Assembly (NCBI RefSeq): GCF_002848345.1 | Contig: NZ_CP025429.1 | Coordinates: 5,074,982-5,138,981 of the forward strand | DNA: 64,000 bases | Direction of reading: 5' to 3' | DNA from: Chromobacterium sp. ATCC 53434 | Lineage (GTDB): Bacteria > Pseudomonadota > Gammaproteobacteria > Burkholderiales > Chromobacteriaceae | Shown here: in pieces, positions 36,710 to 44,841 of the stretch | Numbering within the stretch: the stretch's first letter is position 1 | How the letters are laid out: each line of letters begins with the position of its first letter | The notes under the pieces: model-generated | Told to the model about the DNA's origin: nothing | Database searches by the model: none | Seen by the model: only the letters and a program-made list of their open reading frames with translations | Position numbers and translations under genes: made by a program

Positions 36710-36722
36710 ATTTGAGGGTTTT

Positions 36723-37118
36723 ATGTTTGGCGATTTTGGTTGTCCCAAATGCAATAGCAAAGGCACTATAAAGGTTCGGACTAGCCGTAAAGTTACTAAT
36801 AAATATACCGAATATTATGTGAGGTGCAAAAATTGCGGCGATAAGGGTAAAGCGGTTTTTTCTATCGAATCTTCAGTTTGGCCAAGTAATTTTTGGACTG
36901 AAGAAGATATTCGACGGGAATTTAAGCCGTGGCAGGTTGTGGAGCATATATTCGAGATTAAATCCATATATGAAGAACGATCTGAGGGCACAAAGGCTAA
37001 AATTGCAAGGCTAAATGCGGAACTTAAGGCGGCAAAGGCAGAGGCCATAAAAATAGAACGAACCTATGATTTGTTGCTGGATATTGCCCATGAAGCCAGT
37101 GCCAAACAGAGAATCTGA
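36723..37118 (+). CDS. Ogr/Delta-like zinc-finger protein with helical tail
   Basis: A 131-residue protein. The zinc finger uses Cys7, Cys10, Cys35 and Cys38 (GCPKCNS .. VRCKNCGD) around VRTSRKVTNKY, the layout of Ogr/Delta activators of P2 and P4 late genes. Residues 60-131 form a charged coiled-coil-like tail, unlike the short Ogr proteins. The ATG at 36723 follows GAGGG; an upstream ATG at 36666 lies inside the terminator region and is less likely. Codon use is AT-rich. It is the only rightward gene of the island. Confidence 0.65.
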   Translation: MFGDFGCPKCNSKGTIKVRTSRKVTNKYTEYYVRCKNCGDKGKAVFSIESSVWPSNFWTEEDIRREFKPWQVVEHIFEIKSIYEERSEGTKAKIARLNAELKAAKAEAIKIERTYDLLLDIAHEASAKQRI

Positions 37119-37156
37119 AGCGTCAAAACGGCCCGCCCTAAAGCGGGCCATTTCTT

Positions 37157-37435
37157 TTACTTCAGCACGGTATGGCGGATGCGCCCCTGGCCAGTGGTCA
37201 GCGCCAGGGCGGGCGCATTGGCCAGCCCCGGCAACTGGCGCAGCTGCTCCAGCGGAATCGCCATCCCGCCCTTGATCGGCTGCGCCAAGGTGCGCGGGTC
37301 GCCCTCCAGGGTCTTGTACTGGTGGCAGCAGTCGTCGTTGCTGCAGTTGTAGTAAATCTCCTTGCTGGTGGCGCTCATCATCCGGCTGGTGCGGACCCGC
37401 GACATAGCGCCGCACAGGGGGCAGGGGAAAGCCAT
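37157..37435 (-). CDS. Ogr/Delta-family late-gene activator
   Basis: A 92-residue protein. The N-terminal zinc finger has FPCPLCG (Cys5, Cys8), RVRTSRMMSATSKEIYYNC and Cys31-x4-Cys36, the exact Ogr/Delta pattern. In P4, Delta turns on helper phage late genes and P4 late genes. The C-terminal 50 residues are an extension. It lies 10 bases downstream of a truncated gene, in the same direction. Confidence 0.8.
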   Translation of the reverse strand: MAFPCPLCGAMSRVRTSRMMSATSKEIYYNCSNDDCCHQYKTLEGDPRTLAQPIKGGMAIPLEQLRQLPGLANAPALALTTGQGRIRHTVLK

Positions 37436-37445
37436 CTCGCGTCCT

Positions 37446-37774
37446 TTAGCAATCGGTGTGTTGGGGAATGTCGCTCAGCGTGCGCTTGCGGTGGCTGAAG
37501 CCCGGCTGGTCGCGCTCGGCGTTGCCGCAGCCCTCGCAGACTTTGCCGGTGTTGCGCTCCACCCGCACCGCCTTGTCGTCCCAAAGCTCGATCATGTCGC
37601 GGTCTTTGAGGTGGGTGACTTCCAGGCCGGCCAGGCCGTTGCGGCTCAGCCAATCCTTGACCTTGCCGATCTGGTTCGGGTCGGCGGCGCGGGCGGTAAA
37701 AATCCGCACCTCGTAATCCCCCTCATTCAGCCAGGCTTTGACCCGGTTCATCATCGCTTCCACCGGCCGGCCTA
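37446..37774 (-). pseudogene. HAD-like phage hydrolase, N-terminus lost at the IS630 junction
   Basis: About 109 codons remain, from GRPVEAMMNRVKAWLNEGDYEVRIFTAR through MIELWDDKAVRVERNTGKVCEGCGN. This is the C-terminal half of a HAD-superfamily protein common in phages; the expected N-terminal DFDGT motif is missing. The frame runs straight into the IS630 end at 37775. It is probably inactive. Confidence 0.7.
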
Positions 37775-38896
37775 TTAATCCGGCAGTCAAATACCGTACA
37801 GAAAGCTCATGCCGCGTAGCGGATTTTTTCATGCCGGAAGTACGACCGGATTCTGGCCGGCTGCTTCTGCAATGAGCGTAAATGGGACAGCACTTTCCCT
37901 TGAAGTTGACCGTCTGATCGAACCGGCTCACCTGCGCTCATTCTGGCCTTCAGGTCGCCGTTCAAGTATTCATCCGGGTTCAGTTCCGGTGAGTAGCTGG
38001 GCAGGAAGAACAACTCAATCGCCTTCTTGTTCTCTTCCTCCTCCAACCATGCTTGCACCAGCTTGCTGTGATGCACGCGCAAGTTGTCGAGGATCAAGAA
38101 CACCTTCTTGCCGCCAGCATCACGGATCAGCCGCATCAGAAACTTGATCAGCACCCGGGCCGTCAAGGTCTCCCGGTACAGCATGAAGCGCATCTTGCCT
38201 TGGTTGGTAATGGCCGAAATCAAGTTGATGCGCGCTCTTTTCGATTGGGATAACACCAGAACTGGGGTTTGGCCTTTTGGGGCGTAGCCACGCGGAAAGT
38301 GCTCAACACTCGACACCGCCGATTCGTCGCCCCAGCTGATTTCAGCCATTTCCGCTTTGGCACGCGCGACGATAGCCGGGTATTCCTCCTTGAGCCATTT
38401 CTCGACTGCTGCCGGTCGCTGCTCATAAGCGCGTTTGAGCGGGCGCTGCGGCGTAAAGCCCCAGCGGGCCAAGTACAGACGGACAGTACGGATCGGCAGA
38501 TCGATCAGAAACATCTGCTTGATTACAGCCTTGACCGCCTGAGCACTCCACAGGGCAAACCTCAGCTTCATCTGGTCTGGCGTGCGATCCACGATGTCCT
38601 GCTTGATCCGGGCTTCCTGCGCCTCGGTCAGCCGACGGCCGGTGCCTTCGGCGCGACCGCGCTTCTGTTCTTTGAATCCCTGCGCACCTAGTGCTGCCTC
38701 ACGCACCACCCAGGCGGAAATGGTGGGGCGGCGCAGCCCGAGTTCTTCGGCAATACTGGCTTGAGACCGGCCTCGCTTGTACATCCGGATAGCGGTACGC
38801 CTCAGCTGCTCACGGGCGGCCAGTTCAAGCTTGCGCACATCGATTTTTTCCATGCCGGAAGTATACAATCTGTACGGATTATTACTGCCGGATTAA
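37775..38896 (-). mobile_element. IS630-family insertion sequence
   Basis: A 1,122-bp element. The ends are inverted repeats beginning TTAATCCGGCAG and continuing imperfectly for about 27 bases (TACCGTACAGA on one side, ATCCGTACAGA on the other). TA lies on both outer sides (37773-37774 and 38897-38898), the target duplication of the family. Confidence 0.88.
37807..38853 (-). CDS. IS630-family transposase
   Basis: A 348-residue transposase with an N-terminal helix-turn-helix (GRSQASIAEELGLRRPTISAWVVR) and a DDE catalytic domain: EISWGDESAV (first Asp), VFLILDNLRVHHS (second Asp) and PSYSPELNPDEYLNGDLK (final acidic residue). The ATG at 38853 is preferred to a TTG at 38868. It appears intact, so the element may still be active. 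Confidence 0.9.
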   Translation of the reverse strand: MEKIDVRKLELAAREQLRRTAIRMYKRGRSQASIAEELGLRRPTISAWVVREAALGAQGFKEQKRGRAEGTGRRLTEAQEARIKQDIVDRTPDQMKLRFALWSAQAVKAVIKQMFLIDLPIRTVRLYLARWGFTPQRPLKRAYEQRPAAVEKWLKEEYPAIVARAKAEMAEISWGDESAVSSVEHFPRGYAPKGQTPVLVLSQSKRARINLISAITNQGKMRFMLYRETLTARVLIKFLMRLIRDAGGKKVFLILDNLRVHHSKLVQAWLEEEENKKAIELFFLPSYSPELNPDEYLNGDLKARMSAGEPVRSDGQLQGKVLSHLRSLQKQPARIRSYFRHEKIRYAA

Positions 38897-38898
38897 TA

Positions 38899-39326
38899 GT
38901 TTCCAATACTACGCCACAAATGACGGCAGCTGGCATCCGATATCCTGCAGCAAGAAGCTCGCGGGCCTGTTCAAGTTCGGTTGAGAAAACCTCAGCTTGA
39001 ACAAGGTGGCGGATTGACGAAAGGTATCCACCTTCAAAGTCTTCTTTGGCTGCAAGGAAAATGGCTCGAAGACGGCTTAGTATTGTCGGATTTTCCTCGT
39101 AGGGACGCGGTTTCTCAGCATTTAAGAATGCGTTGAAATGCTCTGAGTCACGGCCGCATGCACTTACTAGAAGGTTGCGTACTTTTATGCGCCAGCCCAA
39201 AAATAGATCGGAATCAACATGGTCATAGTAGCCCATGATAGGACTATGTTTTTTCTGTTTTGTTGCAGCGACGGTGTCGGCTTGGGAAAGTAATTCTTCA
39301 AAGCGTTTTTTTAAATGTTTAGTCAC
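38899..39326 (-). pseudogene. unrecognised island gene, C-terminus lost at the IS630 junction
   Basis: About 142 codons remain (TKHLKKRFEELLSQADTVAATKQ .. AGYRMPAAVICGVVLE). The end has the form seen in HEPN/DUF4145-like proteins, where a C-terminal helix would follow. The frame passes into the IS and would end there. Composition is AT-rich. The missing part is not found beyond the IS. Confidence 0.6.
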
Positions 39327-39638
39327 TAATTGCTCCGAAAAATGAGATGTGGCGGCTATTAATCAGACTCGAAAAATTTGTATGTGAGTTAATGCTCATG
39401 CAAGTATGATTCCCGTGGAATTGCTTGCCCGGAAATCCACTTGGCTTGGCTGGGCTGTGTAATAATTCAATTAATGTGGTTATCAAGAGACGCGCTGGAA
39501 CGTCTACTAATTGAGGTCCATCAATAATGGAAAGTCATAGTAGGGAGCTACCGTCTCCTGCTAATTAATTCTATAGCATATCCCGCTGCTCGTCTGCGGT
39601 TTGCGAAAATTGGCATAAGCCACTTTCTTTCCAAGCGG
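39327..39638. other. gene-free AT-rich spacer next to the integrase
   Basis: A 312-base stretch with several TAATTAAT-like runs. No frame with a ribosome binding site, tRNA or clear terminator was seen. Confidence 0.5.
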
Positions 39639-40832
39639 CTAGGCGATGCAGTCTTCTTTATGCCAGCCTAAGAATTCGGCGTACCACTGCATCATCTTCC
39701 GCCGCTCTTCCAGATACTCTGCCCTGTGATATGCAGCCCTAACCTTATTGCGTTCTGCGTGGGCCAGCTGCTTCTCTATGATATCTGGATCGAAGCCTTC
39801 TTCGTTAAGAACTGTCGAAGCCAGCGCGCGGAAGCCGTGAGGGGTCGCCGTGCCTTTATAGCCCATGCGGCCCATGGCATAGCCCAGCGTGTTCTCGGAC
39901 ATCGGCTTTTTGAGGTCTGTCACGGCAGGGAAGAGCAAGGCGCTTCTGCCGGTTAACGGTCGCAATTCCTTCAGCAGCTCCAGAGCCTGGCGTGATAGCG
40001 GTACAAGGTGAGGCTCGCGCATCTTCATGCGCTCGGCCGGGATGCGCCATTCCGCGCGCTCTTCGTCAAATTCTTCCCAGCGCGCGGCGCGCAGTTCGCC
40101 AGGGCGAACGAAGGTCAGCATCAGTAGATGCATGGCAATGCGGGTCGGGGTATAGAGTTGTTCGGCCGCCAAACGGCGGTAGAACTCGCGCAGCTCGCCG
40201 CGCGGCAGTGCTGGGCGGTGTTCTACCTTCTTTGCGCGTATCGCCCCTACTAGGTTGACTGCAGGGTTATCCGTGGCCCTGCCGGTTTGGATGGCAAAGC
40301 GGATGATGGCGCTGATGCGCTGCAAAACCCGTTGCGCGGTTTCGACTGCGCCGCGCTTTTCGATTTTGAGGATGGTGTTCAGGATGAGAGGGGCGGTCAG
40401 ATCGGGTACGGGTAGCTTGCCCAGGTCGGGGAAGGCGTCAATTTCCAGCGAATCCAGCACCCGCCGCGCATGATCTGGCGTCCAGCGGTCGAGCTGCTTC
40501 TCATGCCATTCTCTGGCTACCAGCTCGAAAGCGTTGGTTGCCGCGATCTGGGCGACAACCTTGGCTTCTTTCTTGGCCTGGCTGGGATTGATGCCTTGGG
40601 CGAGCTGTACGCGCGCTTCATGGGCTTTCTGGCGCGCATCGCTCAGGCTGACGGCGGGGTATTTGCCCAGGGCGAGGATGCCGGCCTTGCCTTGAAAGCG
40701 GAAACGGAAGCGCCAGAGCTTGCCCCCGGATGGGGACACTTCGAGATAGAGGCTTTCGCCGTCGGCGAGTTGGTAGGGCTTGTCTTGGGGCTTGGCTTGC
40801 CGGATGGCAAGGTCGGTCAGGGCCATGTGCAT
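39639..40832 (-). CDS. int: tyrosine recombinase, P4-type integrase
   Basis: A 397-residue integrase. The N-terminal arm-binding domain (DUF4102-like, LTDLAIRQAKPQDKPYQLADGESLYLEV) is followed by a core-binding domain and the catalytic domain with Arg243 (FVRPGELR), His332 and Arg335 (HGFRALAS), His358 and Tyr368 (AAYHRAEYLEERR). The ATG at 40832 has AGGA upstream. It is read away from tRNA-Leu, the usual position for islands integrated at tRNA genes. Confidence 0.92.
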   Translation of the reverse strand: MHMALTDLAIRQAKPQDKPYQLADGESLYLEVSPSGGKLWRFRFRFQGKAGILALGKYPAVSLSDARQKAHEARVQLAQGINPSQAKKEAKVVAQIAATNAFELVAREWHEKQLDRWTPDHARRVLDSLEIDAFPDLGKLPVPDLTAPLILNTILKIEKRGAVETAQRVLQRISAIIRFAIQTGRATDNPAVNLVGAIRAKKVEHRPALPRGELREFYRRLAAEQLYTPTRIAMHLLMLTFVRPGELRAARWEEFDEERAEWRIPAERMKMREPHLVPLSRQALELLKELRPLTGRSALLFPAVTDLKKPMSENTLGYAMGRMGYKGTATPHGFRALASTVLNEEGFDPDIIEKQLAHAERNKVRAAYHRAEYLEERRKMMQWYAEFLGWHKEDCIA

Positions 40833-40839
40833 AGATTCC

Positions 40840-40954
40840 TGTGTATAGATCGCTCTTGGTGGCGATGGGCGCGCAGCCTTGAGCTGCGGGCCTCTGAGGA
40901 GGGTGTGTATAGATTTTAGCCCTGAGTTGGCATCTATACACGGATCTATACACA
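40840..40954. repeat. integrase arm-type sites and int promoter region
   Basis: The motif ATCTATACAC(A) occurs four times here: inverted at 40840-40850 and 40904-40914, direct at 40932-40941 and 40944-40954. The left end of the element has further copies. The cluster lies directly upstream of int, so integrase binding could also repress its own gene. Confidence 0.75.
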
Positions 40955-40999
40955 AAAATGCTGGATCTGGCCGGATGAGTCCGGACGGAAATAGACAAC

Positions 41000-41031
41000 A
41001 AAAAACCCGCAAAGCCTTGTGCTGTGCGGGT
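41000..41031 (-). terminator. tRNA-Leu terminator and right attachment-like repeat
   Basis: On the minus strand ACCCGCACAGC .. TGCGGGT forms a hairpin followed by six T residues, 37 bases after the tRNA 3' end. The same two blocks (AAAAAACCCGCA and GCTGTGCGGGT) occur at 30009-30039. Confidence 0.7.
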
Positions 41032-41067
41032 TTCCTGGTACTTCTCGGACTCTCTCGGAGTGATCGC

Positions 41068-41152
41068 TGGTGCCCAGAGTCGGACTCGAACCGACACGCC
41101 TTGCGGCGGGGGATTTTGAATCCCCTGCGTCTACCAATTTCGCCATCCGGGC
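41068..41152 (-). tRNA. tRNA-Leu, anticodon CAA
   Basis: An 85-base gene that folds as a class II tRNA. The acceptor GCCCGG pairs with the CTGGGC end before encoded ACCA. The anticodon stem is GGGGA/TCCCC with loop TTCAAAA (anticodon CAA, codon UUG). The variable arm is long and the T-arm has GGTTCGAGTCC. Confidence 0.95.
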
Positions 41153-41221
41153 GGCATTAGCGCTTCTCGCTAGAGAGGAACAATCTTAACCTTGGTGGCC
41201 AGGTTTGTAAATGGCGGCCGT

Positions 41222-42118
41222 TCAGTCTTTCTTCATTTTCAACGCGTGGTCGTACAACTGCTTGCGATTGGCGCCGCTGATCTGGGCGGCCAGCGTGGCG
41301 GCCTGCTTGGTCGGCAGCTCGGCGGCCAGGATTTCCAGCGCGCGCAGCGCCTCCGGCGGCGGGGCCTTGTCGTCGGCTTCCGGCGGCGGCGCGGCGTCTA
41401 TGATCAGCGCGATCTCGCCGCGCTGCTGGTTGGCGTCGGCCTTGACCCAGGCCAGCAACTCGGCGGCGGGCAGCGTCTGGAAGGTTTCGAAGGTCTTGGT
41501 CAGTTCGCGGGCTATCATCACGCGGCGTTCGCCGCCGAGTTCGGCCACCAGGTCCTCCAGCGCGTCGACGATGCGGTGCGGCGCCTCGTAGCAGACGGTC
41601 AGATGGGGCGCCGCCAGCCATTGGCGCAGCGTCTTGCGGCGCTCGCCGCTCTTCGGCGGCAAAAAGCCGTGGAACAGGAAGGCGGAGGCGGTGAAGCCGC
41701 TGGCGGACAGCGCGGCGACGACGGCGCTGGCGCCGGGCAGCGGCCGTACCGGGTGGCCGGCGGCGCGCACCGCCTCGACCAGCCGCGCGCCGGGATCGGA
41801 CACCGCCGGCGTGCCGGCGTCGGAAACCTGGACCACGATCTGGCCCTCGGCCAGCCAGCGCACCACCTGTTCCGCCATCGCGCGCTCGTTGTGCTCGCGC
41901 AGGCTGACCAGCCGTTTGGCGCGGATGCCGTAGGCGGACAGCAGCTGGCCGGTGACGCGGGTGTCCTCGGCGCAGACGACGTCGGCCGCCTCGAACGCCG
42001 CCAGCGCGCGGGCGCTGATGTCGGCCAGATTTCCAATGGGCGTGGCCACCACATATAATGTGCCGTTATGGAAACTTTCCCTGGCGGCATCGATCAGGTG
42101 GGCGAACGAGGTATGCAA
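41222..42118 (-). CDS. rsmI: 16S rRNA (cytidine 1402-2'-O)-methyltransferase
   Basis: A methyltransferase of about 280-298 residues that 2'-O-methylates C1402 in the ribosomal P site. The family start TLYVVATPIGNLADIS, AEDTRVTGQLL, VSDAGTPAVSDPG, PLPGASAVVAALSASG and FHGFLPPKSGERR are all present. No ATG exists near the expected start. A TTG at 42118 gives the usual N-terminal length but overlaps the divergent gene by 6 bases; a GTG at 42052 would trim the first strand. Confidence 0.9.
   Translation of the reverse strand: MHTSFAHLIDAARESFHNGTLYVVATPIGNLADISARALAAFEAADVVCAEDTRVTGQLLSAYGIRAKRLVSLREHNERAMAEQVVRWLAEGQIVVQVSDAGTPAVSDPGARLVEAVRAAGHPVRPLPGASAVVAALSASGFTASAFLFHGFLPPKSGERRKTLRQWLAAPHLTVCYEAPHRIVDALEDLVAELGGERRVMIARELTKTFETFQTLPAAELLAWVKADANQQRGEIALIIDAAPPPEADDKAPPPEALRALEILAAELPTKQAATLAAQISGANRKQLYDHALKMKKD
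42031..42059 (+). promoter_or_regulatory. candidate promoter of the lpoA-yraN-diaA-dolP operon
   Basis: TTCCAA and a perfect TATAAT are separated by 17 bases. It lies inside the 5' part of the divergent rsmI gene. The -35 is weak. Confidence 0.45.
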
Positions 42119-43258
42119 AGACTGACTCCGCTGTTGTTGGTTGGCGTCCTGTTGACGTGGCTGACGCCGGCCATGGCGCAAACCCCAGACTATATCATCC
42201 AAAGCAACGGCGCGCCGATGCGGGCGCTGGAGCGGCCGCCGGGCCAGACGCCGCGCCTGGCCCCGGCCCGATCCGCGCCGGAGGCGGCGCCGCCGTCCCA
42301 GCCGGCCAGCGCGCCGGCCGCCCGGACCGGCGGTCGCGCCACGCTGCGCATAGGCGTGATCCTGCCGGTGGAGACGTCGGCCTTGGGCGAGGCGGCGGCG
42401 GTGGTGCGCAGCGGCGTCGAGGCCGCGGCCCAGGTCGATCAGAACGCCGAGCTCTACAGCGTGGACGCCAGCACCGACAACGTCGTGCAGCGCTACCGCG
42501 CCGCGGTGGCCGACGGCGTCAACGTGGTGATCGGCCCGCTGTCGCGCGAGGCCATCGCCCAGCTGGCGCCGGCGGTGACGGTGCCGACGCTGGCGCTGAA
42601 TTCGATAGGCCGCGAGGTGGCGCCGAATCCCAAGCTGTATTCGCTGTCGCTGATCGTCGAGGGCGAGGCGCGCCAGCTGGCGCAACTGATGCGCGACGAC
42701 GGCCGCGCGAGTCCGATGCTGGTAGTCGGCGCCGATGCGCTGTCGCAGCGGCTGGCCCGCGCCTTCGCCGATCAGTGGCGCAAGATCAGCGGCAAGGAGG
42801 TGTTGCAGCGGCCGTTCGACGGCAACGACCTGCCGGCGCTGCTGGCTGCCAGCGGCCAGGCTGACGCGCTGGCCCTGGCGCTGGACGCGTCGCAGGCCGC
42901 CCGGCTGAAGGCCGCGCTGACGCCGGACATGCCGGTGTACGGCACTTCGCAGCTGAATATCGGTGGCAACCAGCCCGAGCTGGCCGGCGTGCGCTTCATC
43001 GACATGCCGTGGTTCCTGATGCCGGATCACCCGGCGGTGAAGCGCTATCCGCGTCCGGCCACGGCCTTGACGCCGCAGACCGAGCGCTTGTACGCGCTGG
43101 GCATAGACGCCTACCGGCTGGCCGTGCTGCTGGCGACCGCCCGTCCGGGCGCGGCGGTGAAGCTGGACGGCGTCAGCGGCGATCTGAAGCTGGGCCGCGA
43201 CCGCGTGTTCGAGCGCCAGTTGCCGGCCGGGCTGATGGGCGGCAACGCGCTGCAATGA
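42113..43258 (+). CDS. LpoA/YraM-like penicillin-binding-protein activator
   Basis: A 381-residue exported protein. The signal peptide is [21 protein letters not shown]; a Pro/Ala-rich linker precedes a periplasmic-binding-protein fold ([54 protein letters not shown]). This is the C-terminal domain of E. coli LpoA, which activates PBP1a from the outer membrane; the N-terminal TPR domain is absent. The rsmI-lpoA-yraN-diaA-dolP order supports the call. The ATG at 42113 is preferred over 42068 because it starts the signal peptide. Confidence 0.8.
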   Translation: MQRLTPLLLVGVLLTWLTPAMAQTPDYIIQSNGAPMRALERPPGQTPRLAPARSAPEAAPPSQPASAPAARTGGRATLRIGVILPVETSALGEAAAVVRSGVEAAAQVDQNAELYSVDASTDNVVQRYRAAVADGVNVVIGPLSREAIAQLAPAVTVPTLALNSIGREVAPNPKLYSLSLIVEGEARQLAQLMRDDGRASPMLVVGADALSQRLARAFADQWRKISGKEVLQRPFDGNDLPALLAASGQADALALALDASQAARLKAALTPDMPVYGTSQLNIGGNQPELAGVRFIDMPWFLMPDHPAVKRYPRPATALTPQTERLYALGIDAYRLAVLLATARPGAAVKLDGVSGDLKLGRDRVFERQLPAGLMGGNALQ

Positions 43259-43593
43259 ACCAGACCGGCCGCGACGCCGAGGACCGCGCGCTGGCGCTGC
43301 TGGAGGCCGCCGGCCTGCGGCTGGTGGCGCGCAACTGGCATTGTCGCGGCGGCGAGATCGATCTGATCATGCGCGACGGCGCCTCGCTGGTCTTCGTCGA
43401 GGTCCGCCATCGGGGCGGCAGCCGCTTCGGCGGCGCCGCCGACAGCATCACCGCGGCCAAGCAAAGGAAACTGACGCTGGCCGCGGAAGTCTATCTAAGC
43501 AGTCACCATCTCGACCTGCCCTGCCGCTTCGACGCGGTGGTCAGCGTCGGCGGCGCCGCGCCGCAGTGGCTGAAGAACGTGTTTACGCAGTAA
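43255..43593 (+). CDS. yraN: YraN/UPF0102 endonuclease-like protein
   Basis: A 112-residue protein with the restriction-endonuclease-like core seen in UPF0102: [37 protein letters not shown] and LVFVEVRHR (usually VEVK). Function is unknown. It starts inside the lpoA stop (ATGA). Confidence 0.88.
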   Translation: MNQTGRDAEDRALALLEAAGLRLVARNWHCRGGEIDLIMRDGASLVFVEVRHRGGSRFGGAADSITAAKQRKLTLAAEVYLSSHHLDLPCRFDAVVSVGGAAPQWLKNVFTQ

Positions 43594-43614
43594 CTCGATG
43601 AAGGGGATTCCCCA

Positions 43615-44205
43615 ATGGATTTGATCGACCGGGTGGCCAGCCACTTCCTGGAAAGCATCGCGGCCAAGCAGGAGGCGATGGAGCTGTTGTCGCCGGGCGT
43701 GGCGGCGGCGGCGGAGCGCATGGTGGCCTGCCTGATGAACGAGGGCAAGATTCTGGCCTGCGGCAACGGCGGCTCGGCCGCCGACGCCCAGCATTTCGCC
43801 GCCGAGATGGTGGGCCGTTTCGAGAAGGAGCGGCCCGGCCTGGCGGCGATTTCGCTGGCCACCGACACCTCGGGGCTGACCGCCATCGGCAACGACTACG
43901 ACTTCGACATGGTGTTCTCCAAGCAGGTCAGGGCGCTGGGCCATACCAACGACCTGTTGCTGGCGATCTCCACGTCGGGCAATTCCGCCAATGTGATCGA
44001 GGCGGTCTACGCCGCCCACGAGCGCGGCATGAGCGTGATCGCCCTGACCGGAAAGGACGGCGGCAAGATTACTGAAATACTGTCGCCGGAAGATATACAT
44101 CTGAACGTGCCGTCGCTGCGCACCTGCCGGATCCAGGAAGTCCACATCCTGCTGATCCACGCGCTATGCGACGCTATTGACTGCATGCTGTTGGGAGGGG
44201 AGTGA
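43615..44205 (+). CDS. diaA: SIS-domain protein, DiaA / phosphoheptose isomerase family
   Basis: A 196-residue sugar isomerase-domain protein. The SIS motifs are ILACGNGGSAADAQHFAAEMVGRF and LLAISTSGNSANVIEA, and it contains TGKDGGKI. DiaA stimulates DnaA assembly at the origin; GmhA makes ADP-heptose precursors. The yraN-dolP neighbourhood favours DiaA, but the catalytic residues of GmhA (such as the His in QEVHILLIH) are retained, so an isomerase function is also possible. Confidence 0.83.
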   Translation: MDLIDRVASHFLESIAAKQEAMELLSPGVAAAAERMVACLMNEGKILACGNGGSAADAQHFAAEMVGRFEKERPGLAAISLATDTSGLTAIGNDYDFDMVFSKQVRALGHTNDLLLAISTSGNSANVIEAVYAAHERGMSVIALTGKDGGKITEILSPEDIHLNVPSLRTCRIQEVHILLIHALCDAIDCMLLGGE

Positions 44206-44206
44206 T

Positions 44207-44794
44207 ATGAAACGTACCGTATTGACCTTGTTGCTGGCGGCGGGCGTCGCCAGCGCCTTGAGCGGCTGCGTCGGCCTGGTGGCCGCGGGCGCCGCCGGCG
44301 GCGCCTTGGTGGCGTCGGACCGCCGCACCAGCGGCGCCTATGTCGACGACCAGGCGATCGAGCTGAAGTCGGGTGAGCAGATCGCCAGCCGGCTGCCGTC
44401 GGCCCACGTCAACCGCACCAGCTTCAACCGAGCGGTGCTGCTGACCGGCGAAGTGCCGAACGAGGAGGCCCGCCAGCAGGCCGAGCTGATCGTGCGCGGC
44501 CTGCCCAATGTGCGCCGCGTGTACAACTACACGACGGTGAGCCCGGTGTCCGGCTTCTCCGAGCGCAGCAACGACACCTGGATCACCAGCAAGGCGCGGA
44601 CCCGGCTGCTGGACGGCAAGGGCGTCAATCCGAACAACATCAAGGTGGTGACCGAGCGCGGCGTGGTCTACTTGCTGGGCCTGGTGACCCAGGGCGAGGG
44701 CGCCGAGGCGGCCCGCGTCGTCAGCGAGACCGCCGGCGTGCAGAAGGTGGTGACGCTGTTCGAGTACATTCAGGATGTGACGCCGGCACAGTAG
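44207..44794 (+). CDS. dolP: BON-domain outer-membrane lipoprotein (DolP/YraP-like)
   Basis: A 195-residue lipoprotein with the signal TLLLAAGVASALSGC (lipidated Cys21). Two BON domains follow: AVLLTGEVPNEEARQQAELIVRGLPNVRRVYN and VVYLLGLVTQGEGAEAARVVSETAGVQKVVTLF. DolP maintains outer-membrane integrity in gammaproteobacteria. It is the last gene of its operon and a strong terminator follows. Confidence 0.88.
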   Translation: MKRTVLTLLLAAGVASALSGCVGLVAAGAAGGALVASDRRTSGAYVDDQAIELKSGEQIASRLPSAHVNRTSFNRAVLLTGEVPNEEARQQAELIVRGLPNVRRVYNYTTVSPVSGFSERSNDTWITSKARTRLLDGKGVNPNNIKVVTERGVVYLLGLVTQGEGAEAARVVSETAGVQKVVTLFEYIQDVTPAQ

Positions 44795-44803
44795 GCACGG
44801 CAA

Positions 44804-44836
44804 GCAAAAGCGGCCCGAAAGGGCCGCTTTTGCTTT
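44804..44836. terminator. terminator after dolP
   Basis: GCAAAAGCGGCCC pairs with GGGCCGCTTTTGC around GAAA, with a T-rich tail. The symmetrical A and T runs allow function in both directions. Confidence 0.85.
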
Positions 44837-44841
44837 GGTCG

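Larger units (their letters stand above)
30009..41031. mobile_element. P4-like integrative satellite / genomic island beside tRNA-Leu
   Basis: About 11 kb between two direct repeats (30009-30043 and 41000-41031), next to tRNA-Leu(CAA). It carries an integrase, a P4-type primase and DUF927 helicase, an iteron-like array, Ogr/Delta-type regulators, an antisense-RNA immunity region and an AT-rich cargo block. No capsid, tail or packaging genes are present, as expected for a satellite that borrows a helper phage. An IS630 copy has damaged it, so it may no longer be mobile. Confidence 0.8.

Noticed and set aside
36666..36722. Upstream start (ATG at 36666) for the zinc-finger gene
   Set aside because: The extra 19 codons lie in the terminator hairpin, lack a ribosome binding site and do not fit the Ogr/Delta N-terminus.
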